A stretch of 64,000 nucleotides of DNA from Bullera alba. Its lineage: Eukaryota > Basidiomycota > Tremellomycetes > Tremellales > Bulleraceae. Location: assembly GCA_001600095.1 (NCBI GenBank), contig BCIX01000001.1, positions 6,597,198-6,661,197 on the forward strand, in the 5' to 3' direction. The notes beneath the pieces were generated by a model that searched no databases, was not told the origin of the DNA, and was given only the letters and a program-made list of their open reading frames with translations. A program made the translations under genes and the position numbers. This document shows positions 26,474-38,400 of the stretch, piece by piece (position 1 is the stretch's first letter; each line of letters opens with the position of its first letter).

Positions 26474-29400
26474 CTATATGAAATGCGAAACCACGCTGGA
26501 TCCATAACCGAGACTTTCCACCTCTTTCATCGCCTCTCGCAGATCCCTATGGAAGTGCGAAGGTCCGAGCTACAATTCAAATGTCAGCTCGGTGGACGAG
26601 TGGGAGAGACGTTGGAGAGGTTACGCACGAGATCGGTGATGCCGACTAGTTGGAACAGCTTGGACTGTGAGGCTCGCAGATGAGCGAAATGAAGTCCTAC
26701 GCCCCTCTCACTATACGCTTTTGTGAGTTCGTACAGGATATGTATGGCGCTATAGGGTAGACTCGTCAGCAAAGAAAAGGCCGCTTGGTAGGTAGGGTGA
26801 CCCACGAAGCATCAATCTCCTCGACCTGACGCAGAAGAGGTCAGCGGAGATCGAGCTTTGGCGGCCAGACAGCACTCACATCGCCCATATGTAATATGAT
26901 AGCTTTGGCGTTTTCCCGCCTTGGTTCGTCAGAGGGATGTGCCTTTCCAGCGCCATACAGCTCGAGCTGTTGTCGAGAGGTCAGCCGCGTCCCGGAGTGG
27001 ACCGATGGCGACTCACTCTTCGCAATCGTTCCTTGAGTTGACCAGTGTTGGCGAAAGACAGCGATTCTCGGATCCTGACTACCAACTGAATGAAGTCAGC
27101 TCTGCCCGTAACTGAACGGATTGAGGAGTGTCCCTGACGTACCACGCCAGCGAACTCCTCTTGAGCGGCTTCATCCTCGTCAATGGGCACCCATTCATCG
27201 GTGTTGGGCAACCTCCCGATGATTTTGATCCGCGTTTGCGTCGACTTTTGCACTACCAATATGAGGGAAAAGACAACGCTGGCGATGAGACCGGTCTACA
27301 GAGATGTCAGCAAAGGAGATGTATGATATAGCTTTACTGACCTCGACGGAGAAGAGGAAGGTGAGGAAGAACGTGCCGACCATTTGGAGAAAGTCGGTCC
27401 ATGCTCGCATTCGCCAGACAAACAGGATATCGTGGGGCGCTTCTTCCAGTACTGTGAAACACGTCAGTTGGGCCGTAACAACGACTCCTATTAAGCTGGA
27501 CATACTGGTATAGATGACGATAGCGATGATAGCAGCGAGGACGGCCTGCAGAATGTCAGCTATGCGCCTGTAGCTCGAGATAGCCAGCTACTCACTTTGG
27601 GCAAGAAGTAGAGAAATGGGAGCAAGAAGAAAATCGACAGTATGATCATCACGGCCGTGACGATGCTGGACATTTGGGTTCGAGCGCCAATAAGACCATT
27701 CAACCTTGACCCTGGCCCAACTCGTCAATTACAGCCGGTGTACCTCCAGGATGATAGACTCACGGGTGATCGATCCGAAAACGGGAACACTGCCCGTCCC
27801 CACGAATGTCGACGCAACGACGTTCGCCGCTCCTGCGCACAACGTCAGCTATCCTCCCTCGCAAGATTCAGCGTAGCTGGTAGAGCTTACCCAGAGCGAC
27901 GAGATCTCTGTTTGCGCTGACTGCATATCCATACTTCGCTCCGTTCTCCCTTGCTGCGACGATGGAATCGACGATACCTACAATCGCGCTGACGAATGCG
28001 GTGGGGAACTGTTGTATTTAGCTGCCATGACTATAGGCGAGAAGGGCAGGGCTTACTGTGTAGCTGAAGTACTTCCACTGCCTTTTCTGCAATGGCATGC
28101 CGAATGGGTTCCCTGATCCTACATCTATTTTGCCAAGTACAGAAACGCCCCGCAAGTCCCATCTGAAGATACCGGTGATGACTATATTTGGGGTCAGAGG
28201 GCAAGTCGGCGACCATGTAGTGATAGAATAGCTTACCTGTCGTACTGGCTACCACCAGTAATATCTCCGGCACGAACCGTAGCCATTGGCCTCCCGGCCT
28301 TTGTACAAGCACCTTCTTGAACACCCGAGCGAAGATGAGAAAGCCTAATGAGGTAAATCCGAGTATTGTGGTGATTTTGTCGAGATGTCCGATGTGCTGG
28401 ATGACGAATATAAGCTTGCCGAGCGGACTTGTCGGTGCGTTGAAATTAGCGTCCGGATGTGCCAACACTGGCTGGAGCCCAAAGAGAGGAATGAGCTGCT
28501 CTATGAGGATGATCTGTAGGCAATTTATGAGTGATTGCCTGTGACTGCGGATTATATGCCACTCACCATTCCAACGGCTGTCAGAAATCCTCTCAGCAAT
28601 GCTCTTGAGAGGACGACGTCCAGAAATCCAAGCCGGAGGAGACCTAGAGCAAGGGTGATGATTGATATCTGGAACGTGGTGACCAGGGCGATGGCGGCAG
28701 CTTCGAGATCCGGGTGTGAGGGCACAGAGTGGGGATCTCCGTATAGCTGTTCTTGCACCATTTGACCAATCAACAGACACAGAGCTGATTCTGGACCAAT
28801 GGAGAGCTGCCTAGGTTCAGTGTCCGTTATCAGCTGACATCCAGATGGCTCACGCAGCCTGACCCACCGACATGTGCCTAGTATGCCGTATATTAGGGCA
28901 GGGATAGCCGCGGACCACAAGCCGGCCACCGGATTCAGCTTTGCCAGTCCACTGGCATAGGAGAGCGCCTATAGGTTGAAAAGTCAGTATGGTCGGTATT
29001 CTGAGGATAGCCGTGAACGGAGAAGTCCGGCTTACCTGCGGGATAAGCAGACACGATAGCTAGAATTAGACGGTCAGTCAAGCTCATTGTATATGAGCTC
29101 ACTGATAGTCCCGCAACGAGGTCGCCTGAGAAGCTGTAACGTGGCTTGATTTAGTCTCGAATCCGCATGTGATCTAACAGATGTGACGCTCACAGCTGCC
29201 AGTTGTATTTCGGTAACCACTCGGTGACCTACTCTGAAGGTCAGACACTCGTTGGTCTCTTGTCTGACTCGCGGTCCTGCTCACCGGTACGTAGTACTTT
29301 GATCTCTGCTTAAGCTTCTTCGCCAAACGTCTCTTCGTGCCGCCCTTGGGATTCCCTATCTCAGCGATGTATGAGCTCTACCACCATTTGCCTCCATCGT

Positions 29401-29725
29401 CTTATGAGCTAGCTCGCAATGACCCACTATTGCTATCTGGAACAATGGGCTCTGCACCGCGTGGTGCTTTGCCATCATCATGATTTACGCTCCGCGTATC
29501 ATCCATCTCCTGTGTAAAGGTCCTCTTGGGTGATCGCTCCTCTGTCGAACCTCCTACTTCGCTCAACAGCGGTGTGTTCTCGCTGATAACAGCTACGGAT
29601 TTGGCCGTGTTGTCAACAGTGGTGGAGGTGTACCCGGATCGCATGTTGAGTCGCGAGGATGTCGGCGTTGAGCTTGACGTTGACGAGCCGCCGAGACGGT
29701 CGATGTTGGAGCGGGCGTCGGACAT
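26474..29725 (-). CDS. SulP-family anion (sulfate) permease with STAS domain
   Basis: SulP/SLC26-type permease of the plasma or organelle membrane. The ATG at 29725 opens a cytosolic Ser/Thr-rich tail with ENTPLLSEVGG. Exons then give WLPKYNWQLFSGDLVAGLS (the SulP entry motif), GLWSAAIPALIYGILGTCR, QLSIGPESALCLLIGQMV, a core with LGLLRLGFLDVVLSRALLRG, and NANRDLVALGAANVVASTFV (SulP centre). The C-terminal STAS domain includes VLVVQKSTQTRIKIIGRLPN, YELTKAYSERGVGLHFAHLR and FQLVGITDLV, finishing VESLGYGSSVVSHFI at 26474-26476. About 14 introns are present. Domain order and the N-terminal extension resemble yeast YPR003C more than the main sulfate transporters SUL1/2. Substrate sulfate is inferred. 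Confidence 0.9.
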
Positions 29726-30978
29726 GATCAGTCGCTTTGGGCGAGCATATGGTAGAGTGCTATCAATAGGACTATCTATTGCCTGCCCGAAGGTTGCAGC
29801 GATAGTTAGATGCGTCAGGTCAATGCACGTCGCGCGTGGCCGACGACACGTGGCACGTGTTTCAGGTTGTAAGCGCTATCAGCGGTCGGTCATACCCGCC
29901 AAACGAGCCCCGGCCGCGGCGCAGTCGGAGCGAGACTGGTCGCGTGGATGCTGGGCAGCTCTGGGCGCTGGAAAGTGAAACTGACGTTTCGGGAAGCTCA
30001 AGACATGATCGATATGGTAAGTACGCAGCTACCAGTAGCTGGGCTAGACACTCTGCAGGACACTCTACACCGTTGTGATGGGAATGTCTCGCTATGTAAC
30101 AACTGGAAAAGTCAAGACTTTGTGATGCATCGATTTCACACACCAGTTGGACCTCGTTTCAGAGTGAGTAATGTCTTTGTTTGGACCAGCTCATCACTTG
30201 GTCTCATCATCGGGAGGCATCAGCCTTGGCCATTCGCCGCACCACCACGTTCCCGAGTCGGTCAGCCATCACCATCACAGCGTGCATGCAATGGTCGTGG
30301 TGAGAAGTCCCGGCATGTCGAATGTGACTGGGTCGAGGCGGTCGGTGCTTCTACCTCGAAACAAAAAGGGGAGGTGCACGCACACAGAGAAGGACAATAG
30401 AAACACAACGCATCCTCAACACGACAACACACAACCTTTTGTTGTCCTCATACCGAACATTTGCTAGCTCGAGAGGACAAAGGCGCAGGAGTTGGACCTG
30501 GACCAAGTGATCGCCCAAACGACGCCCCGTTGTAACCTCGCTCTGCTGCTTCTTGCTTCTCGCTTCTCGCTTCCCTCCGGCAACAAGTGATCGACAGTCC
30601 GGTAGTGATCGGACAAAGTCGCCGTCATCGTGCACACAACAACACAGTCAACCAAAGGTCGTCCTCTTGCCACATATACACTCGACACAACCTCGACCTC
30701 CTCCTTCTCGCATTTGGATTCTCCCTTCTCTCTTCCCCCTTTGCATCGCCTATTGTTACGGCGTTTCAGGAGACTAAAGGACAAGGAAAGGTGTCGACAA
30801 TCACAAACATCCATCCTCAAGCGGTGTACAAGTACTCCTTCGAGCAGACGCACCACTCGACTCACCGAGCATAAGCCACGACCTCACGGCGCGTTGACGC
30901 CGCACCAAATCCCCCCTCTTGATATCCTTCATCCCCTTTAAAGGCAGGAGGCAACTTCTGTCAAAGCCGCCTTTCACC
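29726..30978. other. 1.25-kb divergent intergenic region
   Basis: It separates the SulP gene (-) from the arrestin-like gene (+). It holds a CACGTG dyad near the SulP side, CT-rich leader-like tracts at 30540-30760 and a short pyrimidine-rich region before the ATG at 30979. An ATG-started frame of 150 codons (29948-30400) shows no family likeness, and I did not call it. Confidence 0.45.
29846..29860. promoter_or_regulatory. Tandem CACGTG dyad upstream of the SulP permease
   Basis: ACACGTG, one base, CACGTGT: a perfect 7-1-7 inverted repeat that contains two CACGTG E-boxes (29847-29852 and 29854-29859). It lies about 120 bp upstream of the SulP ATG. CACGTG is the core bound by bHLH factors such as Cbf1, which controls sulfur assimilation genes in several yeasts. 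The link to this gene is inference from position. Confidence 0.5.
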
Positions 30979-33618
30979 ATGGTTCACCCTCGTCACTCGT
31001 CCAGTCTGCCTTTGCCCTCCTCCGTTTCGACCGTCCCGAGTATTTCTACCCAATTCGACCAGGACGTCAGCCGCCGGCACTGCGAGGTCTCTGACAATCA
31101 AGCAGACTCATTCTCCCCCTCCTCTTCATCGACCATTGCGAGCAGTGGATGTCAAGAGACTCCCAGCCGTAAGAGATTGACCACCCCGGTGACCTCTAGC
31201 CATTGCCGCAGTGCAAAGCGAAGGAAGCCATCCCCAGATGATACCCCCTCGACTCCACGCACTCGACGCAGACAATCGATAGGTGATTACCTCTCGCCAA
31301 CTACTATCAGTACTGGTCACAGTCGCAGACCCGCTCGAACCTTGCCTCCTCGTTTCACAAACGCACCCTCTACACCTTCGAGAGAGCGCACATTCGGCAC
31401 TCCTACCCACTCATCACCTCTCGATTCGTTCAACCAGAGGCAAGACCTACGACTAGGTATACAGCCTAGAGTGACACAGTCAATCCCGTTCGAATCACCG
31501 CCCAAGATGACGTTTCTCCAACCCAACTACCTCTCGGCCAAGGTTGAGATTGAAATGCTGAACGGAGGAGAGATGGAGTTGCACGGTACCCCTCACACTA
31601 CGTAAGTCACCGAGCGGTTGCATTAGCTATGGAGATGCATCCTGACTGACTACTCGTATCAGTACCTCCAACTCGCTCGCTGGAAACGTGATCGTCACCA
31701 TGCCAGCGTTGCCCGTTAGCGCAGAGGGTCGTTTTCGGGTTATCAGAGATGTGAAGATCTTGGTCGAGGGAAAGTCCGAGTTCTTTGACGACGAGGGTGA
31801 GTGCTTCTACTGCTGCGGTGACTTGGCACTGACGTCTCTGTCACAGGTCGATATACCCCTATGAGAGTCTACTCTACCGCATACAAGCTTGTGTCAGAAT
31901 CGGAACCGGTGTCCATCCCTTCCAAAGACCCTCGAGACCCATCAGGCAAGGTCCGACTGTCGATCCCATTCGAGCTCCGCATCCCAGGATGGCTCCCGCC
32001 AACTCACCTATCACTCAAGACGAGCACCTCTTATGGCCTTTTGAGCACCGTCATCGTCGGTTGGCTGGATGGGGATTCTTCGGTCCCAACAAAGCGATTG
32101 ATATTCTCCAACGAGTCACTCCGTGCCTCATCCAAGACAACTTCCCACTCCGCCTTCACCGACTTCACGGTCACCCGTCATCGACTAGAGCTCGACCCAC
32201 ATGGTGATACCGCAGTGGTGGCCAAGAAGGAGTTTGTCCTTTCCGAAAACGAGATGACGGTCAATTGCCCTTTCAAATGCTGGATCACCGTCCCCACTTG
32301 GGTCGATGTCAACGGCAGTAGGGGGAGTCTGAAGGTCGCCATCAGACTAAGATGCAAGACTGCTCAGGAGATGAGACGAGCGGGCTCAGCAAAGGTGGAC
32401 GCGGCAAACGAAGCTCGAAGCTCTGATGGTGATGCGTCTGCTTCCCTTGGTGATGACGCTGCGGATGAACCCATGCCAGATACTCTACCAGCTGGCGAGG
32501 ACGCTACAGGAGAGGCTGTCGATGAGGCTGCGGAAAGCCCCGATGGCGACATCGTTGTCGACGATGCCGAGGACAAGGCACCCATGGTGTATGTGAAAGC
32601 TCTAGGTATTGATGTAGAGGAGATTCATACGTTTTCGTAAGTCGCTGTTCCAGCTATCTGATTCGTGCATAGAGCTGACGACTTCTATCTCAGCTCAACC
32701 CCCCTAACAAGCTACACCTCGGTATACCCCGTTCCAAAAGTGCAACCATCGTCAGACCTGGGTCGCCACGGATTCATCTCCCCTCCATCGATGTTCGCTC
32801 GACGAAACCTGGCAGACCCACTCCGCGAGCAGGTGCCATATAAAGGGTCCAGCCTATCACCACGACTTCAATCGGAAGACGGTGTCCCACGCTGCTTTGC
32901 CTTTTCAGGCGAGGGCCTCGCAATCAAGCACGGTGCTAGGTGTCTTCACGTGGTGGTGCCCATGCCTCGAGAGGGCGAGACTCAATCCCAGACCAGTGCT
33001 CGACCCCATTCCGACGTCACCGGTCCATTCATGGAACTCAAGCATCGACTTAGGATCGAAATTGAATACCTAGCCCCAGGCGCGACCGAAGCCGAGAGTA
33101 TGACCTTGGCTATCCCTCTCAAATTCGGTACTTCGCCAGCGACATTCCCGCGAGACTCTTCATTTGGAGAACGACTACCACCGTATATCCAGATGTACAC
33201 GGAGTCCGGAGAACAACGACCATGCGCCCCTCTACCTCTATACGAGGAGCAGGATCCTTCGGATCCCATGACAGAAACCAAGATCCCGGCGCTGTATCAC
33301 CAAGAGCGAATCGTCCCCCTGCCAACTCTGTCGGATTTTGGGTCATCCTCCACACCACCGCCTTATACCTCGTCCTCGTCGCCCTTCTCACCTCGATCAA
33401 ATCTTGACTCTCTCGACGAGACATCTAGATCCGCCAGTCCCGCTGGCTCCAGCACGTCTTCGCTCCCGTCCACGATGGAAAACGAGATGGTCTCGCCAAC
33501 ACCGCACTCATCGCCCAGTATGGAGTCATTAGCCTCAAGTGACGATGTGGCCATGCTCAGAGGGACAAAGGCCGACAAGACGAGATCGAGGCGGCATACT
33601 ATCGCGAGTACAGCTTGA
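30979..33618 (+). CDS. Alpha-arrestin-like protein with PY motifs
   Basis: The ATG at 30979 sits in a CACCATGG context, and the stop is at 33616-33618. Exons join at 31601, near 31805 and at 32638 to give about 820 residues. A disordered Ser/Pro/Arg start (SRKRLTTPV, KRRKPSPDD) leads to beta-rich sequence typical of arrestin N and C lobes: GNVIVTMPALPVSAEGRFRV, IRDVKILVEGKSEFF, RLSIPFELRIPGWLPPT, YGLLSTVIVGWL, then LKHRLRIEIEYLAPGATEAE and MTLAIPLKFGTSPATF. Near the end are LPPYIQM and TPPPYTSS. PPxY motifs in alpha-arrestins recruit Rsp5-type ubiquitin ligases to membrane transporters, so a trafficking adaptor role is inferred. A basic C-terminal tail (KTRSRRHT) ends it. The arrestin fold is judged from pattern, not a search. 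Confidence 0.78.
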
Positions 33619-33965
33619 GCCGAGCTCGAGCATCACTGTATCATATTGTCTTGATGACAGAATCGCTGGACACTTGTCATATCAACGTTACGCCAACGAC
33701 ATAAACGACTTTACGAACACACCGCTAGCTACGACCGGGACAACAATTAGCTACGACCTCAGACGATCATCTGACGACACGTTCGACTGCCCATACTTCA
33801 CAGGCCCATCATGATACGGAATAGATAAGCATTTGTTACTTGTACATTAGAGGAGAATCTCCCGGGCTGGTCGCTCTGCAATGACATACTGGATACATGT
33901 GAATGCAAGAACTATGAAATGCCGAGATGCAAGAAGCCTACATGATACCCGAAAGAAACAACTCA
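33619..33965. other. Convergent intergenic region
   Basis: 3' regions of the arrestin-like gene and SYS1 meet here. No gene is seen. Confidence 0.5.
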
Positions 33966-34963
33966 TTACACTCTATTCATCTCGATCTCCTCTCCCGCTT
34001 CGTCCGTAGCCACGGGTTTGAAGCTGATCTCGAGGTCGGTCCGCATTTCCCTCTTGACGCACAGCTGCCGAAACGTCAGCTCGGCGATGTACGAAAGCGA
34101 CAGCGACGTGCAGCTTACCTGCTCAGCAACGACGATCATGAGGAGCGCTCCTAGTCCCTGTACTACCCAGTAGAATATCGAAGTCGGGAACGCCTTTGCG
34201 TGATACGTTGTCAAGATGAGGTGCACGAAGTTGAGCGTGAGGCAGAAGTCCAAGATGTATGTGGGTCGGCGAATCAGATAGTAAAGCGGGGCAATACTAC
34301 GTAGAAGTCAGCTTATTTCCTATGATTTCTCTGAGATGGCATGCACGCACTCTACTGCACAAGCGACAAGCCAGATGAAGCCAAGGAGCCAGCCTCGACC
34401 TTCATCCACGCCCATGTCCCACTTATCCAGATCCTCCGCGGGTGCCTTACTATGGTCCTCCGACGACGGGCTGTGGTGATCCAAACTGCCTTCCGAGCCT
34501 GATGTTTCCGACTCTACGACCTCTCCGATCTGCTTTCCTCCCGACCATGCGCCGTGGAGTTTCTGCCAGCCATCCGAAGTTAAGTCCAGCAGACCGTGAA
34601 AGTTGCTGCTTGACACAGTGGGCCTAGCTGCCATTTCCCGCCAGTCGAGGATGTGAGACACAGTCGTTGGACCTCCAGAGTATGCGAGCAGTACTGGATT
34701 CGACAAAGCCTGTAGGATTGGCGGTATCAGAAGCGAAAGCGTGAGATAGTGTAGAGTTTGGAGGGAGATGATCTAAGAGCGTTGGTCAGTTCCCCGTTGA
34801 CTATTGCGTCCAGCCTTCTCGAGCGCCTGGGACATCCATCTCGTTGATATCATCACTCACTTGGCATATCAGCCTGCGTGGATATCCGTCAGTCTCGCCC
34901 ACTAATTTCATCGATGCCACCACTTCCAACTCACATGACAGGATCCCATCCTTGTACACGCAT
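33966..34963 (-). CDS. SYS1: SYS1 Golgi membrane protein
   Basis: Sys1 is a four-helix Golgi protein that recruits the small GTPase Arl3/ARFRP1. The ATG at 34963 gives MRVQGWDPVM, and a tiny exon (LICQ) lies between two introns. IISLQTLHYLTLSLLIPPIL follows (helix 1). Next is a long polar loop (SGSEGSLDHHSPSSEDHSK), then KWDMGVDEGRGWLLGFIWLV, YILDFCLTLNFVHLILTTYH and FPTSIFYWVVQGLGALLMIV, which are typical of Sys1. The C-terminus LCVKREMRTDLEISFKP is the usual short cytosolic tail, extended by an acidic end (DEAGEEIEMNRV). The inserted loop between helices 1 and 2 is longer than in yeast. Confidence 0.88.
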
Positions 34964-35465
34964 GATGCGACCATGCACCGCGCCCCTCCGTCGACGGGAG
35001 AGACTTTGTCCTGCAGTCTGTCGAGTCGATCAGAGGACGGTGATTGATGAGGATGAAAGACGAGATCAACGAGGAGTAAAGGAGTAACTGCAAAAAGAGG
35101 CGTTGCGCCTCCTCGCTCGGCTCAATCGAGACAGAGGCGTTGAGCGTATGGAGGTAGGCCACTTGGAGCGGAGATGTCTATCAATGTCCGCTTTAGACGT
35201 CACCAGCAGCTGGCCACCCAAATGTTCAAGGCATCGTGAAGCACTGTTACAGCGACTTGTACAGAGTTGACTGCAGCAGTCCACATCAAGCCATACACTG
35301 CGTCAGCGAGTGCACAGGCAAGGATAGCTACGACGCCCGCTCCGAAGAGCGCCCCCTCTAGAAAATCTGGCGTCAGCACTTGCTATCGACCGGTAGCGTA
35401 CAACCAACACAACTTGACCCCTTCAACGCTGGATCAGTTACATGGACCGCATATAAGCCCACATC
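34964..35465. other. Divergent SYS1/POM152 intergenic region with hydrophobic frames
   Basis: On the minus strand, two open segments flanked by good acceptors encode hydrophobic sequence: GALFGAGVVAILACALADAV near 35355-35220, and LFLQLLLYSSLISSFILINH near 35180-34970. They join in phase across a 40-nt intron-like stretch, but I found no convincing first exon, and the second frame runs into SYS1 exon 1. They may be part of a longer transcript or chance. Confidence 0.3.
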
Positions 35466-38400
35466 ATGGCGTCGTCCGGCTCCAGCAAGCTTGGTACGCC
35501 AATGAGATCACAAGCACCTCAATCACCATACCCATCACAGCCACAGCCTCCTCCGCCTATAATACCGACTTCGTACTTGGCTCCTCATGAACAACGAGGC
35601 GTTATCGTCGCCATCTTTGGCCTGATAGAGGTGAGGAACTCTCTGATTGAGCTCTCCAGCAAGATTCTGTGCTATCTTTCATGTGGTGAGCTGACGCTAG
35701 ACACTAGGCGATAAAAGTATGGGATGTTGTCGCACCATACTTCATACCCCATCCCGAGCCGACATGGTCGTCTGGATTTCGTGTGCGAGGACCTTGGACG
35801 ACTCTAGGATGGACCGTCTTTGAAGTAGTCGCCCTCGCACTCGTCTCCTTATTGAGAATACCTAGATTCTCGCCATCAAATAGACAAATAGCCCTTCTAT
35901 CCCTTGGACTAGGGGTATACAACCTTCTCTGCTGGTTCGTTGCAGAACCAGGATCATTCTTCCAGAGTATACATCTAATAGGTAGGTCTTGTTCTCTACA
36001 CCATCTGGGAACGGGCTCGAAATTGTCAGCTGATCAACAATGTGTAGGACCGACTGCGCTAGGAGGGGAGTGGTACTGGGCTTGGTGGTACTCCTTCAAG
36101 CGGTGGAGGGAGCCCGCTCATCTCGAAGGCATACACAAGATCAGACTCCTGCCATATAGGTGAGGAGCTTGTAGCTATCGACGTATCATGAGAGCTGATC
36201 CTGTCAAAGTACTGCTACACTCAATCCCCTATCTCTCACCTATTGTATTCCCCCACACGACCCACAGCCTGTCTACATTCCAATCGTCTTCAACAACTCG
36301 ATACCGGAAGAGGTGTCATACTTCATTCGATCTCTTGAAACTGGAAATGCCGAAGTCAAGACCGTCTCCGGGTCCTCACTTAAGCGCTCCCAGAAAGCCA
36401 GGTCTCAGCCATTGCTCACGGATATCGAAGAGGATGAGGAGGATGGCGAACCGGAGATCGATCCTCTATCAGCGCTGGTCGCTCGATCGGATCCACTACA
36501 ACTGGATCTGGCTAAACTACCATCAGTCCGACCCTCTGACTCCCTCACCATCGTCCCGCCCAAGCTCGCGTCATCCCAATCGGTCCGGTTCATCACTGTG
36601 GATAGTCCAAGCGTGATCTCACTAAAATCCGTCTTGGATCATCGCGGTGATCGGTTCCACATCACGCCACACAAGGAAGCTGTCATCATCGAATGCCCCG
36701 CTGGTGGCGACTTCATGCTTGAAGATACAAAGAAGGGACAACTGGTACTCAAGGGACCGAAAGCTGTCCCTGCTGAGCTGCGTTGTGTTGGAGACGAGGA
36801 GGTGGCTCAGTTCCAAGCTCGAGGTGTGGGATCTCTCAAAGTCGGTTGGCGCAAGAAGTCGAAAGACTCGACAGTCTCGGGCGTCGTCGAGGGGATTGAA
36901 GACGAGGTAGTCGACACGACCGATCAGCCGCTCGCCCTGGTCAGGCGGGACAAGGTCGCCAAAACGCACACTGTCCCATTGAGACTGGTACACGATCAGC
37001 CTGGTGTGCACACCGTCACACTCACCAGCGTCACCGACTCGATGCACAACTCGTACACCCCCTCTGGCCATTCCGCCGAGAAAATCTACAATGTCATTCC
37101 CCGACCAACCGCAAAACTCGATTGTCCTCGTACGAAGCAAATCCTCATTGGTCAAACGACAAGTTTACCCATCCTGATCGATGGTCTCGGATCAGAGGCC
37201 CTCGAAGTGGTCTACACCTTCCAAGCAGCCAACTCCGAAAATGTGATCCGGAACACGGTGAAGGTGTCGAGAAAGACGGAGTCCATCACCGTATCGGAAG
37301 CTGGTAAATTTACGCTCCTGGAGATCAACGGGCCATGCTCTGGGTACATCATGGAACCGTCGAGCTGTATTATCGATGAGATCCCCCAGCCCAGTGTCGA
37401 TCTGCAAGTCACCACCCTGCACGAGTGGTAAGTGAAGCTTGTTCGTGTGGTCGAAAAGCTAGCTTATCACATTCTTAGCGCGATGGACGTAGGCGTTACC
37501 GCTTCCTTCGACTTTACGGGCTCACCCCCCTTCATGGTAGAATACACCGAGAAACGGAATAATGCTCGGGCCTCGACTCGATCTGCAAGGTTCAACGGAC
37601 ACAGTGGTCAGATCGTGCTGCAGCCAGATCAGGAAGGACAATACACCTACGTGAATCAAAGTCGCTGCACAGCACCCTTGAGAGTAGATAGCTTATGACT
37701 CAATTTTAGACCTTCGTCTCGCTCAGCGACTCGAAGTACTCTCAAGTCAGAATCGACAAACCGCCGATCCAGCAGACGGTCCACCCCCTTGCCAATATTG
37801 AGCTCGCAGGACAGAAACAACGCAAATTGTTCGCATGCTCGAATGACCAGATTGACGTGGAATTCGAAGCAAAGGTATGCCAATCACTCAATCCTCTTGG
37901 GAAACGAAGCTGATATACTGCTTAGGGTGCCAATCCCCTCAAATTGAACTACCTCGTTTCACATGCTGGCAAGGTGGACAACATCACTCGTCAAGTGTCC
38001 CCAGGACAACAGAGAATATCGGTGGACGTGCCGGTACCTTTGACAAGCGCGAAAGGCGGTTCTGGCCGTTTCACCGTCTCTCTAGTTTCGGTAGAGGATG
38101 GCAATGGTTGCGTGAGGCGGCTCAACTCGCCCTCGATCGACGTAGATGTGGACAGGCGCAAGGTGAGTGACAGGAAGCCGTTATGAGAGCGTGCAACTGA
38201 TGACACAATAGCCCACTGCGCGTTTCGCCAAGAGCGAGAAGATCGTCATCACAGAGGGCCAAACTGCTAAAGCGGCTCTCAGGTTAACTGGAACAGCTGT
38301 AAGTTGGCTCGCTCCGGCTATGCGTCTGTTCACTGACGGTTTTTGCAGCCTTGGGAAGTGTCGTATACACTGGATGGCAAGGCCGAGAAGAAGGTCACCA

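Noticed and set aside
29948..30400. 150-codon plus-strand ATG frame upstream of the arrestin-like gene
   Set aside because: It shows no domain or family likeness, crosses good splice donors, and composition changes along its length.
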